The notes under the pieces are model-generated. The model had not been told where the DNA came from. It did not search any database and was given only the letters and a program-made list of their open reading frames with translations. The position numbers and the translations under genes were made by a program. DNA of 64,000 nt from assembly GCF_003201815.1 (NCBI RefSeq), contig NZ_QJKB01000002.1, positions 714,941 to 778,940 of the forward strand. Direction: 5' to 3'. The DNA comes from Undibacterium pigrum (lineage in GTDB: Bacteria; Pseudomonadota; Gammaproteobacteria; Burkholderiales; Burkholderiaceae_D). This document shows positions 17,521 through 26,281 of this stretch, piece by piece (the first letter of the stretch is position 1; every line of letters starts with the position of its first letter).

Positions 17521-18879
17521 ATGAACGTCGTTATTCTTGCAGCAGGCATGGGCAAACGCATGCAATCTTCCTTGCCCAAGGTTTTGCATGCACTGGCTGG
17601 CAAACCTTTGCTGAACCATGTGATCGCTACGGCGCGCCAGCTCCAGGCCAGCAATATTTGCGTGATCTATGGACATGGTGGCGAGCAGGTACCAAGGACG
17701 GTCGCGGCAGAAGATCTGCGCTTTGCATTGCAAGAACCACAACTGGGAACGGGCCACGCAGTTGCCCAGGCTTTGCCGGTGCTGGATGTGAACCAGCCTA
17801 CCCTGGTCCTGTACGGTGACGTGCCTTTGACGACGACAGCCAGCCTGGCACGCCTCATCGCGGCGGCTGGCAAGGACAAGCTGGGTGTCCTGACCGTTGA
17901 TATGGCAGACCCCACAGGCCTGGGTCGCATCGTCAGGGAAGACGGCGTCATCAAACGCATTGTCGAACAAAAAGACGCCAATGAAACTGAGCGCCAGATC
18001 ACCGAAACCAATACCGGCATCATGGCGATACCGACGGCGCATTTGCAAAAATGGCTGGGCAATTTATCCAACAAGAATGCCCAGGGCGAATATTATCTGA
18101 CCGACATCGTCGCCCAGGCAGTGGCCGATGGCGTGGAAGTTGTCTCAGCCCAGCCAGATGCAGTCTGGGAAACCCTGGGCGTCAACAGCAAGGTACAACT
18201 GGCCGAGCTGGAGCGCACGCATCAAAAAAATATCGCTCTCAAATTGCTGGAGCAAGGCGTGGGCCTGTACGACCCGGCACGCATCGATGTACGTGGCAAC
18301 CTGCAATGCGGGCGTGATGTCACTATCGATGTAGGCTGTGTTTTTATCGGTGAAGTCCATCTGGAAGATGGCGTGAGCATAGGCCCTAACTGCGTCATCA
18401 ATAATGCGCGTATTGCAGCAGGCAGCAACATCAAGGCCTTCTGCCACATTGAAGATGCAGTAGTCGGTGCCAAATCACAGATAGGCCCTTATGCCCGCCT
18501 GCGCCCTGGTACAGAGCTGGCAGAAGACGTGCACATCGGAAATTTTGTCGAAGTAAAAAACAGCCAGATCGCCGCACACAGCAAGGCCAATCACCTGGCT
18601 TATATCGGTGACGCCACCATAGGCAGCCGCGTCAATATCGGTGCAGGCACGATTACCTGCAATTATGACGGCGTGAACAAATCCCGCACCATCATCGAGG
18701 ATGATGCTTTCATCGGCAGTGATACGCAACTGGTGGCACCGGTACGGGTAGGCAAGGGCGCAACTCTGGGCGCAGGTACGACACTGACCAAGGATGCACC
18801 AGAAGGCAAGCTGACCGTCTCACGCGCAAAACAAATCACGATAGATGGCTGGCAGCGTCCAGTCAAAATCAAGAAGTAA
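17521..18879 (+). CDS. glmU: Bifunctional GlmU (GlcNAc-1-P uridyltransferase / GlcN-1-P acetyltransferase)
   Basis: GlmU makes UDP-GlcNAc in two steps for peptidoglycan and LPS. The 452-residue chain has the N-terminal nucleotidyltransferase domain ([26 protein letters not shown]) and the C-terminal left-handed beta-helix with hexapeptide repeats ([20 protein letters not shown], the [12 protein letters not shown] and [14 protein letters not shown] motifs). Length is normal. The start at 17521 matches the conserved [10 protein letters not shown] start, while an upstream in-frame start at 17404 adds an unlikely leader. The previous pathway enzyme GlmS is 8 kb downstream in the same orientation but not in the same operon. 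Confidence 0.97.
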   Translation: MNVVILAAGMGKRMQSSLPKVLHALAGKPLLNHVIATARQLQASNICVIYGHGGEQVPRTVAAEDLRFALQEPQLGTGHAVAQALPVLDVNQPTLVLYGDVPLTTTASLARLIAAAGKDKLGVLTVDMADPTGLGRIVREDGVIKRIVEQKDANETERQITETNTGIMAIPTAHLQKWLGNLSNKNAQGEYYLTDIVAQAVADGVEVVSAQPDAVWETLGVNSKVQLAELERTHQKNIALKLLEQGVGLYDPARIDVRGNLQCGRDVTIDVGCVFIGEVHLEDGVSIGPNCVINNARIAAGSNIKAFCHIEDAVVGAKSQIGPYARLRPGTELAEDVHIGNFVEVKNSQIAAHSKANHLAYIGDATIGSRVNIGAGTITCNYDGVNKSRTIIEDDAFIGSDTQLVAPVRVGKGATLGAGTTLTKDAPEGKLTVSRAKQITIDGWQRPVKIKK

Positions 18880-18888
18880 ATATTCATG

Positions 18889-18941
18889 GTGTAGCGGCCA
18901 GCCATTTCAATCATGTCAGTCATACCGGCTGGCCGCTACAC
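18889..18941. repeat. Long GC-rich hairpin between convergent genes
   Basis: A fifteen-base perfect stem (18889-18903 with 18927-18941, core AGCGGCCAGCC/GGCTGGCCGCT) encloses a 23-base loop. There is no T-run. It sits between glmU and a convergent gene and may stabilise mRNA ends or stop transcription weakly. Confidence 0.7.
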
Positions 18942-18960
18942 AGTAATACACATCAAAAAA

Positions 18961-19698
18961 TCAGGACAATGTTTGCAATAACTGCGCAGCTTTCTGGGCT
19001 TGCGGAGCATTGTTTTTGACTATTTCGTCCAGATATTTTTTCGCTTCATCTGCACGGTTTTTCTCTGCTGCCAAAGTCGCCGCACGCATCCACACCGCAC
19101 CGCGGAAATTCACATCAGTCTGGGCAAACTGGCTGGCATCGATCACATCTTTCAGCAATTGTTCACCCTTGTCATGGCGGTTCATTACTTTTGGTACGGC
19201 CAGATAAGTGCTGGCTGCGACAAAGCGCACTTCCAGTGCCACAGGCACGCTGCCATGCATGGCTACGCTATTGCTCGCCAGTTGCAAAGCCTGTTCCACC
19301 ATTGCCGTGCCATCTTCCAGTGCCGTGGTTTTTTCACCTTTCGCCAGTTTATCCAGTGAAGACTTGGCAGTCGCTGCACCGGCATAAGACATCAGCAAGG
19401 GATTGCCAGGTTCCTGTTGCAGCATGTTGTTAAAGGTGCTGGCAGTTTGCTGATTGGCAGTGCGGCTGACATCAATCTCAGCTTGTGCCAGTGAATTGAC
19501 GTAGTCCTGGTTCAACCATGCATTGACGGCATTGGCGACATATTGCTCCTGGCTGATGCTTGGTGTGTTCACCAGTTGTTTGACTGCAGTTTTAAATTCA
19601 GTTTCAGAAAAAGCCATGGCATTGCTGGCGGCCAGGGTAGCGATACCTGCGGCAAGCAACATGGCTTTGATGGTTGTTGTAGTAAAAATGTTGTTCAT
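18961..19698 (-). CDS. Secreted alpha-helical hypothetical protein
   Basis: A 245-residue protein with a signal peptide (TIKAMLLAAGIATLAASNAMA). I do not recognise the family. The mature part is nearly all helical and Ala/Gln-rich, with TPR-like helix pairs towards the C-terminus (AAEKNRADEAKKYLDEIVKNNAPQAQKAAQLLQTL). That suggests a periplasmic protein-interaction solenoid. The start at 19698 (after a GGAG) is preferred to an in-frame start at 19746 because it yields a standard signal peptide. It is monocistronic and convergent with glmU. Confidence 0.7.
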   Translation of the reverse strand: MNNIFTTTTIKAMLLAAGIATLAASNAMAFSETEFKTAVKQLVNTPSISQEQYVANAVNAWLNQDYVNSLAQAEIDVSRTANQQTASTFNNMLQQEPGNPLLMSYAGAATAKSSLDKLAKGEKTTALEDGTAMVEQALQLASNSVAMHGSVPVALEVRFVAASTYLAVPKVMNRHDKGEQLLKDVIDASQFAQTDVNFRGAVWMRAATLAAEKNRADEAKKYLDEIVKNNAPQAQKAAQLLQTLS

Positions 19699-20005
19699 GA
19701 TGGACTCCAGTGTTAAGTAAGTAGTTTGTGTTGTTGGGGACAGCAATGACAGATTAAGACCTGGCTACGCAAGTCACTACCCGTATGAGATCAGTGGCAG
19801 GAATCTGGTGTGAAGCACAAAGAAACTGGCGTGAAAGGAAAAACTGGACGGCAGACAGGGAGGCAATTCCGCAACACTATATTGTCGATTTGATCAGTGA
19901 GGCTGGCTTAGAAAGGCAACTGAAAGCTTGCACTCCTTAGCATGTGAACTGACCACATGACACGCATGTTGTCTGCAAAACAAAAATTTCTAAAGGAGAA
20001 CACCG
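19699..20005. other. Divergent intergenic region upstream of porin
   Basis: No coding frame is supported. It must hold promoters for the secreted helical protein (minus) and the porin (plus). A strong AAGGAG ribosome site lies nine bases before the porin ATG. I saw no convincing operator. Confidence 0.5.
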
Positions 20006-21055
20006 ATGAAGAAACTACTCGGCGCGGCCACGCTGGCATGCATGGCAACTGCGGCACAGGCGCAAACCAGTGTCACCATCTACGGCCTCATTGATGCCAA
20101 TATCACGTACAACAACAATGCCGATGCCAACAAGGGCAGCCAGTTCAAACTCAATAGCGGTGGCATGAATACCTCGCGCTTTGGCTTGCGCGGCAGTGAA
20201 GACCTGGGCGGTGGCCTGAAAGCCATCATGCAACTCGAAGGCGGCGTCTTGCTCGACACGGGTGCTTCTGATGGTGACATCTTTGGCCGTCAGGCCAATG
20301 TTGGCCTGCAAGGTGATTTCGGTCGCATCATTGCTGGTCGTTCTTACAGCACCACTTATGATTTCATCCTGCCATTTGACCCCATGGGTTATGCGCCGCA
20401 ATATTCCTGGGCAACTTCTGCCGGTGCCACTGGCAACCGTAAAGATGGCATGCTGACAGGCGTCTCCAATTTGCTCAAGTACCAATACGATGGCAAAGGC
20501 TATAAACTCGGCGCAACCTATGGCTTTGGTGAAGTCGCGGGCAATACTTCGGGCAATGCCAAATACATCGTCGCTGCCAGCGCATTCGATGGTCCCTGGG
20601 CTGCAGTCATCACCTACGAGCAAAACAATAGCGCACCGATAGCCAATGGTTCTTATGACCAGGCCAAGGTCTTGCATCTGGGCGGTTCGTATGATTTTGG
20701 TCCTGCCAAAGTGTTTGCCGGCTACCGCAACTTCAAGAAAACCCTGGCGACAGGTGCGGCAGACCAGCGCAGTGATACCTTGTGGCTGGGTGCGAATTAC
20801 TCAGTCACACCTGCCTGGACATTGACTGGCGTCTACTACTATCAGGATATTAAGAATGTTGCAGCAGGCGCAGATGCTGATCCTGGCATGCTGGTACTGC
20901 GTGCCAAGTATGCGATGTCGAAACGCACGGATATCTATATCGCCACAGGCTATGCCAAGGCCAGCAATAACAAGCTGACAGGTGTGTCACGTGATGACGC
21001 AGGGTTTGCGTCGAACCAGACTTCGGCAACGGTAGGCATACAGCACCGCTTCTGA
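20006..21055 (+). CDS. Outer-membrane porin (burkholderial OmpC-like)
   Basis: A 349-residue general porin of the Gram-negative porin family typical of Burkholderiales. The signal peptide is LLGAATLACMATAAQAQT. The mature protein starts SVTIYGLIDANITYNNNAD, with the SRFGLRGSEDLGGGLKAIMQLE motif and loop L3 region YSTTYDFILPFDPMG. It ends in the 16th strand ATVGIQHRF with the terminal Phe needed for outer-membrane assembly. It forms trimeric water-filled channels. A palindromic repeat follows. Confidence 0.95.
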   Translation: MKKLLGAATLACMATAAQAQTSVTIYGLIDANITYNNNADANKGSQFKLNSGGMNTSRFGLRGSEDLGGGLKAIMQLEGGVLLDTGASDGDIFGRQANVGLQGDFGRIIAGRSYSTTYDFILPFDPMGYAPQYSWATSAGATGNRKDGMLTGVSNLLKYQYDGKGYKLGATYGFGEVAGNTSGNAKYIVAASAFDGPWAAVITYEQNNSAPIANGSYDQAKVLHLGGSYDFGPAKVFAGYRNFKKTLATGAADQRSDTLWLGANYSVTPAWTLTGVYYYQDIKNVAAGADADPGMLVLRAKYAMSKRTDIYIATGYAKASNNKLTGVSRDDAGFASNQTSATVGIQHRF

Positions 21056-21077
21056 TCTGGTGAGTTGATAAGATTGT

Positions 21078-21148
21078 GTAGGAGCGGCTTCAGCCGCGAA
21101 CAGCATACTGTTACGGCAAAAAATGTTCGCGGCTAAAGCTGCTCCTAC
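21078..21148. repeat. REP-like palindrome GTAGGAGCGGC...GCTCCTAC
   Basis: Two 25-base arms (21078-21102 and 21124-21148) pair with two mismatches around a 21-base loop. The arm begins GTAGGAGCGGCTTCAGCCGC, a sequence type seen as dispersed extragenic palindromes in many proteobacteria. It separates the porin from a convergent SDR gene. Confidence 0.75.
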
Positions 21149-21177
21149 GAGGAAATTGATGCTTCAGCTTGCACAAT

Positions 21178-21996
21178 TCAGTGCGGCCTGACTTCCTTCT
21201 TCAACGCCGCCATCGCCATTTTCTCTACCAGGCCAGGCGCGATCAGTTTCAGCCAGCGTCCCAGCTTGCCCTTGAAGCTCATGACCACTTCGCGGTCGCT
21301 GCGTTCATAGCCACGTATGATGAGTGATGCACATTCTTCCACTGACATGGCATCGTCCTCTTTCAAGCCACTCTTGCCTGCTGCTTCGCCCGCTGCGTTA
21401 TAGCCGTGGTAGCGTATTCTGGTAGCGACTACGCCAGGGTAAGCCAGCGTGACCCTGACGCCAGCCTCTTTCAATTCTGAACGCAGGCATTCAAAGAAAC
21501 CAGCCATGGCAAACTTGCTGGCACTATAGGCGGTGCGGCCTGGTACGCCTATCAGTCCTGCCAGTGAAGAGACGGCGACGATGGCACCGCGTGATTTTTT
21601 GAGGTGGGGCAGGGCAGCATGGGTACACCATACACTGCCCCAGAAATTGATACGCATCAGCTCCTGATACCAGCCCAGGTTATCCACTTCTTCCAGCAGC
21701 GCCTGGGCAGATTTGCCTGCGTTATTGATGAGTACATCGATACTGCCAAACTGCTCTACTGCGGCTTCTATCAGGTTGCGGCAATTGGCTTCCATGCCCA
21801 CATCAGTTTTTACCACGAGTGATACGGCACCAAAGGTCTTGCATTCGGCAGCGACTTTCTTGAGTGCGTCTTCATTGCGCGCTGCCAGCACCAGTGCCAG
21901 GCTGGGGCCATATTTCCTGGCCAGTTGACGCGCAATCTCTGCTCCTATTCCATCTGAACTACCGGTAATGACAACGACCTTGTGCTTTGCCTTCAT
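21178..21996 (-). CDS. Short-chain dehydrogenase/reductase
   Basis: A 272-residue classical SDR. The NAD(P) site is VITGSSDGIGAEIARQLA near residue 10, the NNAG motif is VLINNAGKSAQALLEEV, and the catalytic Ser and YxxxK are in VSSLAGLIGVPGRTAYSASKFA. The basic C-terminus (KKEVRPH) resembles SDRs acting on lipidic substrates. It overlaps the aldolase gene by four bases (ATGA), indicating translational coupling. Substrate unknown. Confidence 0.9.
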   Translation of the reverse strand: MKAKHKVVVITGSSDGIGAEIARQLARKYGPSLALVLAARNEDALKKVAAECKTFGAVSLVVKTDVGMEANCRNLIEAAVEQFGSIDVLINNAGKSAQALLEEVDNLGWYQELMRINFWGSVWCTHAALPHLKKSRGAIVAVSSLAGLIGVPGRTAYSASKFAMAGFFECLRSELKEAGVRVTLAYPGVVATRIRYHGYNAAGEAAGKSGLKEDDAMSVEECASLIIRGYERSDREVVMSFKGKLGRWLKLIAPGLVEKMAMAALKKEVRPH

Positions 21997-22748
21997 AGTT
22001 TGTAGCTTTCATCCGTTCGATCAAGTTTGCGTATCAGGGATGGCCAGACAAAGGCACCACCCAAACCACCAGTCTGCACGCGCATGGCTTCGGCCACTCC
22101 TTTGACGATGAGTGGATTCACATGTACCAGTTCACCGCCAGCCTGCGCTGCCAGTTGTATCTGGCAAGTCGCTTCAAAGGTGTACATGGACAGGAAGGCA
22201 TCAGCAATTGATTTGCCCGCTGTCAATAAGCCATGATTGCGTAACATCAGGAAGTTAGCCTGTCCCATGTCAGCTTGCAAGCGCGGCTTTTCATCTTCCC
22301 TGAAAGCAACGCCCTCATAATCATGATAAGCCAGCGATGCCAGCACAAAAGTCGATTGCTGCGACAGCGGCAGCACGCCACATTTTTGTGCGCTGACAGC
22401 AACACCGGCACGTGTATGCGTATGCAAAACGCATTGCACATCTTCCCTTGCAGCATGCACTGCACTATGAATGACAAAGCCAGCCGGGTTCACCGGAAAG
22501 GGAGAATCAATCACCTTATTGCACTGCTGATCCACCTTTACCAGAGAGGAAGCCGTGATTTCATCAAACATCAGGCCATAAGGGTTAATCAGGAAATGAT
22601 GCTCAGGCCCGGGGATGCGGGCGCTGATATGGGTAAATACCAGATCGCTCCAGCCATACAATGCGACGAGGCGATAACAGGCGGCCAGGTCGACACGTAA
22701 TTGCCATTCTTCTGCGCTGACCTGATCTTTGACTGAGGGGATATGCAT
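21993..22748 (-). CDS. Class II aldolase/adducin-family protein
   Basis: A 251-residue class II aldolase/adducin fold protein. The metal-binding histidines are visible in VLHTHTRAGVAVS (HTHT), and a further His is in MLRNHGLLTAGKS. The N-terminal part has LAACYRLVALYGWSDLVFTHISARIP, as in fuculose-phosphate aldolase relatives. The exact substrate is unknown. The start at 22748 follows a GGAGACAAT ribosome site; a longer in-frame start at 22820 lies inside a palindromic element. It is the first gene of a two-gene operon with the SDR. Confidence 0.87.
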   Translation of the reverse strand: MHIPSVKDQVSAEEWQLRVDLAACYRLVALYGWSDLVFTHISARIPGPEHHFLINPYGLMFDEITASSLVKVDQQCNKVIDSPFPVNPAGFVIHSAVHAAREDVQCVLHTHTRAGVAVSAQKCGVLPLSQQSTFVLASLAYHDYEGVAFREDEKPRLQADMGQANFLMLRNHGLLTAGKSIADAFLSMYTFEATCQIQLAAQAGGELVHVNPLIVKGVAEAMRVQTGGLGGAFVWPSLIRKLDRTDESYKL

Positions 22749-22778
22749 ATTGTCTCCGGTGTTGTTTTTATGTGACGA

Positions 22779-22968
22779 GGGCTTACACAAAACTGCCCCA
22801 AAGCGTTGCAGCTCCCGCATCTGGCAATACTCTGTACTAAAGTACTGTCTTCGTCGCTACGGTGTTTTGGGGTTTCAGACAACATGTTGTCTGCCAACGT
22901 AACGAACCGCTCCTGCAAGAGCGGTTTCCCATAACGATAGCCTTGTTGGGACAATTTTGTGTAAGCCC
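22779..22968. repeat. 190-bp MITE-like element with inverted ends (element B)
   Basis: The ends GGGCTTACACAAAA and TTTTGTGTAAGCCC are perfect inverted repeats. The core GCGTTGCAGCTCCCGCAT, then GTACTAAAGTACTGTNTTCGTCGCTACG, is shared with element C (26167-26278). Relative to C it carries an extra segment of about 78 bases that contains a perfect palindrome (22876-22893) and a hairpin AACCGCTC/GAGCGGTT (22905-22926). It has no coding capacity and sits between the aldolase and HD-domain genes. Confidence 0.75.
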
Positions 22969-22977
22969 TATTGATTA

Positions 22978-23568
22978 TTATTTATCGTTATTGGCGCTGA
23001 CAGCGGCTTTGTAAATGGTATTGCGCGGCTGGCTGAACAGTTTGGTCAGCATGGGTTCAAATTCCACCAGCGGGAAAGTTTCTGCATGCGCATCAAAAGA
23101 GGGGTTGTCATACAGTGCGCAAAATTCTGCCGTGCGTTCAAAATGCGGGTGCCCACGGAATTGCTCGCGCATGTCCCTGTCCATGCCTATGTGATGGAAG
23201 AAATAATTGCCCTGGAATATGCCATGGTGTTGAACCATCCACAGGTTTTCTTCGCTGACAAAGGGCTTGAGTATGGCTGCCGCAATATCCGGGTGATTGA
23301 ATGAGCCCAGCGTGTCGCCTATGTCATGCAACAAGGCGCAGCAGACGTATTCATCATCACGGCCATCGCGCAAGGCGCGTGTGGCGGTTTGCAGTGAATG
23401 GGTAAAGCGGTCGACCGGGAAGCCGCCATAATCACCTTCCAGCAAACGCAGATGTTGCAAGACCCTGTCCGGCAAGGCCCTGGCAAATTCCCTGAATTCA
23501 CCACCTATCAACTGCCAGTCTTCCTGGGTACTGTCCTCCATACGGACAAATTGCGCACGATGTTGCAT
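22978..23568 (-). CDS. HD-domain hydrolase
   Basis: A 196-residue HD-superfamily phosphohydrolase. Probable metal ligands: His in DRFTHSLQTATRALRDG, the doublet in CALLHDIGDTLGSFNHPDIAA (His-Asp), and the later VQHHGIFQGNYFFHHIG. Members act on nucleotides or on inositol-like alcohols, and I cannot name the substrate. It is divergent from a Crp/Fnr regulator gene 120 bases away. Confidence 0.85.
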   Translation of the reverse strand: MQHRAQFVRMEDSTQEDWQLIGGEFREFARALPDRVLQHLRLLEGDYGGFPVDRFTHSLQTATRALRDGRDDEYVCCALLHDIGDTLGSFNHPDIAAAILKPFVSEENLWMVQHHGIFQGNYFFHHIGMDRDMREQFRGHPHFERTAEFCALYDNPSFDAHAETFPLVEFEPMLTKLFSQPRNTIYKAAVSANNDK

Positions 23569-23688
23569 TTGTATACTCCCTGATTAGATGGATAGACATA
23601 ACAGCCATACCTTAAACGCAGTTTTTATCTCAAACTGTCAAATACTTTACAATTCAATTTATCTATTCATGCGGGTAACATATCTTTC

Positions 23689-24378
23689 ATGGCATCACAG
23701 GCAAACTTGATGAGCATCTTGATGGCCGACCCCTGGTTCGCCAGCTTGCCTGTGGCAGACCGTAAGACCATGTTAGCCTCTTGTGAACATTTGCGCTTGC
23801 GGCCCGGTGAAATGTTGTTCCGGCAAGGTGATGCGCCTGATGGGCTGTATGCCCTGCTCAGCGGCAGCGTCAAGATGTCCACCCTCAGCGCAGAAGGGCG
23901 CGAAGCCATACTCATATTTCTGGAAGCAGCGACCTGGTTTGGTGAAATTTCTCTCATCGATGAGCAGCCGCGTACCCATGATGCCACTGCACTGACTGAG
24001 GTAGAACTGCTGGTGCTTGATCCAAAAGTGTTTCGCAGCCTCATGCAGCGCAATAGCTTTGCCACAGCCATCGCCCGTATGCTGGCAAGACGCATACGTT
24101 TGTTATATGGCATAGTTGAAGATGCAGGCCTGCGTTCAGTACGGGCCAGAGTTGCGCGACGATTGTTGTTGCTGGCCGAAGTGGCTCAGCGGCCACAAGA
24201 CGGCCATGCCATCGTGCCAGTAACACAAGAAGCCCTGGCCATGATGCTGGGCATGACGCGCCAGACCTTGTCGAAAGAATTAAGATTTTTTAAGCAGCAT
24301 GGTTTGATACGGCTGGCTTATGGCAAGATAGAAATCCTGTCGGAAAACAAACTATCCGCCTTATGTGACAAAGAGTGA
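23689..24378 (+). CDS. Crp/Fnr-family transcriptional regulator
   Basis: A 229-residue regulator. The N-terminal cyclic nucleotide-binding fold spans about residues 20-140 (LRPGEMLFRQGDAPDGLYALLSGSVKMS, FGEISLIDEQPRTHDATALTEVELLVL). The C-terminal winged HTH has the recognition region VTQEALAMMLGMTRQTLSKELRFFKQHGLI. The cysteines typical of Fnr are absent, so it is not an oxygen-sensing Fnr. The ligand is unknown, although the FGEISLIDEQPR stretch resembles the cAMP phosphate-binding cassette. It is divergent from the HD-domain gene. Confidence 0.9.
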   Translation: MASQANLMSILMADPWFASLPVADRKTMLASCEHLRLRPGEMLFRQGDAPDGLYALLSGSVKMSTLSAEGREAILIFLEAATWFGEISLIDEQPRTHDATALTEVELLVLDPKVFRSLMQRNSFATAIARMLARRIRLLYGIVEDAGLRSVRARVARRLLLLAEVAQRPQDGHAIVPVTQEALAMMLGMTRQTLSKELRFFKQHGLIRLAYGKIEILSENKLSALCDKE

Positions 24379-24458
24379 CTTTCTTGACCGCAATCTTGCT
24401 TGCAGCCAAGCATCATAATGATCTATCGTGTACTGGTTCATGTTCAAGGTGAATCTTG

Positions 24459-25283
24459 ATGAATATGCTGACAAAGTGCCACGCCAGGCATGTCGTTCTG
24501 ATGTTATTTCTTAGTCATTTCTCATTGCAGACTGAGGCTGCTTGTTCGCGTGTCATCAATGCGCCTGTGGCACCGCTGGGTTTCAGTGTGATAGTCAGTG
24601 GTGATAGTGTCAGTGGTATTTATCCTGATATTTTCCGCAGCCTCTCATCCCGAGAAACCTGTCGCTTTCATTTTTCAGCTGTTCCCCGTGCGCGTCTTGA
24701 ACTGTTGTTTGAAAATGGCCAGGCTGATGTTTTGTTTCCCGCCATACGCACGACAAAAAGGGATGAGCATGGTTATTTCATTCCTCTGATTTATACGCGT
24801 GCAACATTGATTTCCCTGCAGTCTGCCCGGCCTGTCATCCAGAGTCAGCAAGAATTGCTGGAACAAAAAAACCTGAAGGTGGTTGTCGTGCGCGGCTATG
24901 ACTATGGAGAAGCCTATCAGGCCATCACAACAGAATTACAAAAGCAGGGCAGGCTGGTGGTCGAGGCTGATGCCGTTTCCGCAGCACGCATTCTGAAAGC
25001 CGGAGGCGCAGCAATGTCCATCATGGCCCCCTATATTTTTGTCGGAGCTGCGCAAGGTGATACCAGGGTAGAAGACATCGCCGACAAGCTCAGGTTTGAA
25101 GTCTTGCCAGAATTAGGCTGGAGTGACAGCGGCATCTATCTGTCTAAAAAAAGCTTGAATCAGGATGACCGCAATGCGCTGCAAGAGATGATGGAACGTG
25201 CAGCCCGTTCAGGCCTGGTCTGGAAGGCATTTTCACGCTACTACAAACCAGAAGTGTTAAAAGAAGGTAATCGCCCGCGCTAG
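24459..25283 (+). CDS. Periplasmic solute-binding protein (SBP_bac_3-like), copy 1
   Basis: A 274-residue periplasmic binding-protein fold with a signal peptide (HVVLMLFLSHFSLQTEA), then ACSRVINAPVAPLGFSVIVSG. Landmarks: GIYPDIFRSLSSRETCRF, the ligand-pocket arginine segment VPRARLELLFENGQADVLFPA, and GWSDSGIYLSKKSL near the C-terminus. Two cysteines in the mature N-terminal half (ACSR and ETCRF) could form a disulfide. It is about half identical to the adjacent copy 2. No ABC permease is nearby, so it may serve a sensor or an unlinked transporter. Confidence 0.83.
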   Translation: MNMLTKCHARHVVLMLFLSHFSLQTEAACSRVINAPVAPLGFSVIVSGDSVSGIYPDIFRSLSSRETCRFHFSAVPRARLELLFENGQADVLFPAIRTTKRDEHGYFIPLIYTRATLISLQSARPVIQSQQELLEQKNLKVVVVRGYDYGEAYQAITTELQKQGRLVVEADAVSAARILKAGGAAMSIMAPYIFVGAAQGDTRVEDIADKLRFEVLPELGWSDSGIYLSKKSLNQDDRNALQEMMERAARSGLVWKAFSRYYKPEVLKEGNRPR

Positions 25284-25351
25284 GATGAGCTTGCGCTCCA
25301 GGTGCTTACTTGAAATGGCTATAATCAAACCAAATAGTGTTGGGTTCTCAG

Positions 25352-26164
25352 ATGCAGATTGCCGTATTACGCACGATATTGTTTGCTGCCCTGCTGGTAT
25401 TTACCCAGCAGATTTTTGCCGCCTGTTCACGCATTATCAATGTGCCAGTCGCCGTCACTGGCCGTAGTGTCATCATCAATGGTGAGCAAATCGATGGCAT
25501 CTACCCTGACATCCTGCGCAGTCTGATGGAAAAAGACACCTGCAAATTTGCCTTGTCCGCCGTACCCAGGGCCAGGATGGAACTGATGTTTGAAACCGGC
25601 AGGGCAGACTTGCTCATCCCCGCCAGCCGTACCCCAAAGCGCGATGAACATGGCATTTTCGTGCCCATGATCTACAACCGCGCCACCCTCATTTCCCTGG
25701 AAAGCAATCGCCCCGTCATCACCTCAATGCAGGAATTGCTCGATAAAAAAGACTTGAAGGTTGCCCTGGTGCGCGGTTTTGACTATGGACCGGCTTACCA
25801 GGAACTGATCAAGGAACTGACCAGGCAAAAGCGCCTGTACTTTGATACCGACCCCCTGTCAGTTGCACGCCTGCTCAAGGCCGGTATTGCCGATGTCACC
25901 ATCATGGCACCCTCCATCCTGGCAGGCGTCATCATGGATGATGCACGCGTACAGGACATGCTGGAGAAATTGCGTTTCGAACCCATCCCCGAACTACCCT
26001 GGGGTGACAGCGGTGCCTATATATCCAAAAAATCTCTGGGTGTGGAAGATACGGTCGCACTCAAGGACATACTGGAACAGGTCGCCAAATCCGGCATGGT
26101 CTGGAAAGGCTTTCAGCGTTACTATCCGGCGAATGTATTGAAAGAAAGCATACGTCCACGCTGA
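25352..26164 (+). CDS. Periplasmic solute-binding protein (SBP_bac_3-like), copy 2
   Basis: A 270-residue paralogue of the preceding gene. The signal peptide is AVLRTILFAALLVFTQQIFAA, followed by ACSRIINVPVAVTGRSVIING. The shared blocks are GIYPDILRSLMEKDTCKF, VPRARMELMFETGRADLLIPASRTPKRDEHG and the C-terminus VLKESIRPR, where copy 1 ends VLKEGNRPR. The arrangement is a tandem duplication with divergence. The upstream copy has a 70-base spacer without a clear terminator, so co-transcription is likely. The stop codon is followed directly by element C. Confidence 0.83.
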   Translation: MQIAVLRTILFAALLVFTQQIFAACSRIINVPVAVTGRSVIINGEQIDGIYPDILRSLMEKDTCKFALSAVPRARMELMFETGRADLLIPASRTPKRDEHGIFVPMIYNRATLISLESNRPVITSMQELLDKKDLKVALVRGFDYGPAYQELIKELTRQKRLYFDTDPLSVARLLKAGIADVTIMAPSILAGVIMDDARVQDMLEKLRFEPIPELPWGDSGAYISKKSLGVEDTVALKDILEQVAKSGMVWKGFQRYYPANVLKESIRPR

Positions 26165-26166
26165 AC

Positions 26167-26278
26167 GGGCTTACCAAAAACCGCCCCAGCTGCGTTGCAG
26201 CTCCCGCATTCAACAAGACCTTGTACTAAAGTACTGTTTTCGTCGCTACGCCTTGCTGGGACGATTTTTGGTAAGCCC
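26167..26278. repeat. 112-bp MITE-like element with 24-base inverted ends (element C)
   Basis: The 24-base ends (26167-26190 and 26255-26278, starting GGGCTTACCAAAAA) pair with two mismatches. The centre holds a GTAC-TAAA-GTAC hairpin. The core is shared with element B (22779-22968). It lies between the copy 2 stop and the convergent Lrp gene stop, so it forms the 3' ends of both messages. Confidence 0.8.
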
Positions 26279-26281
26279 TGC

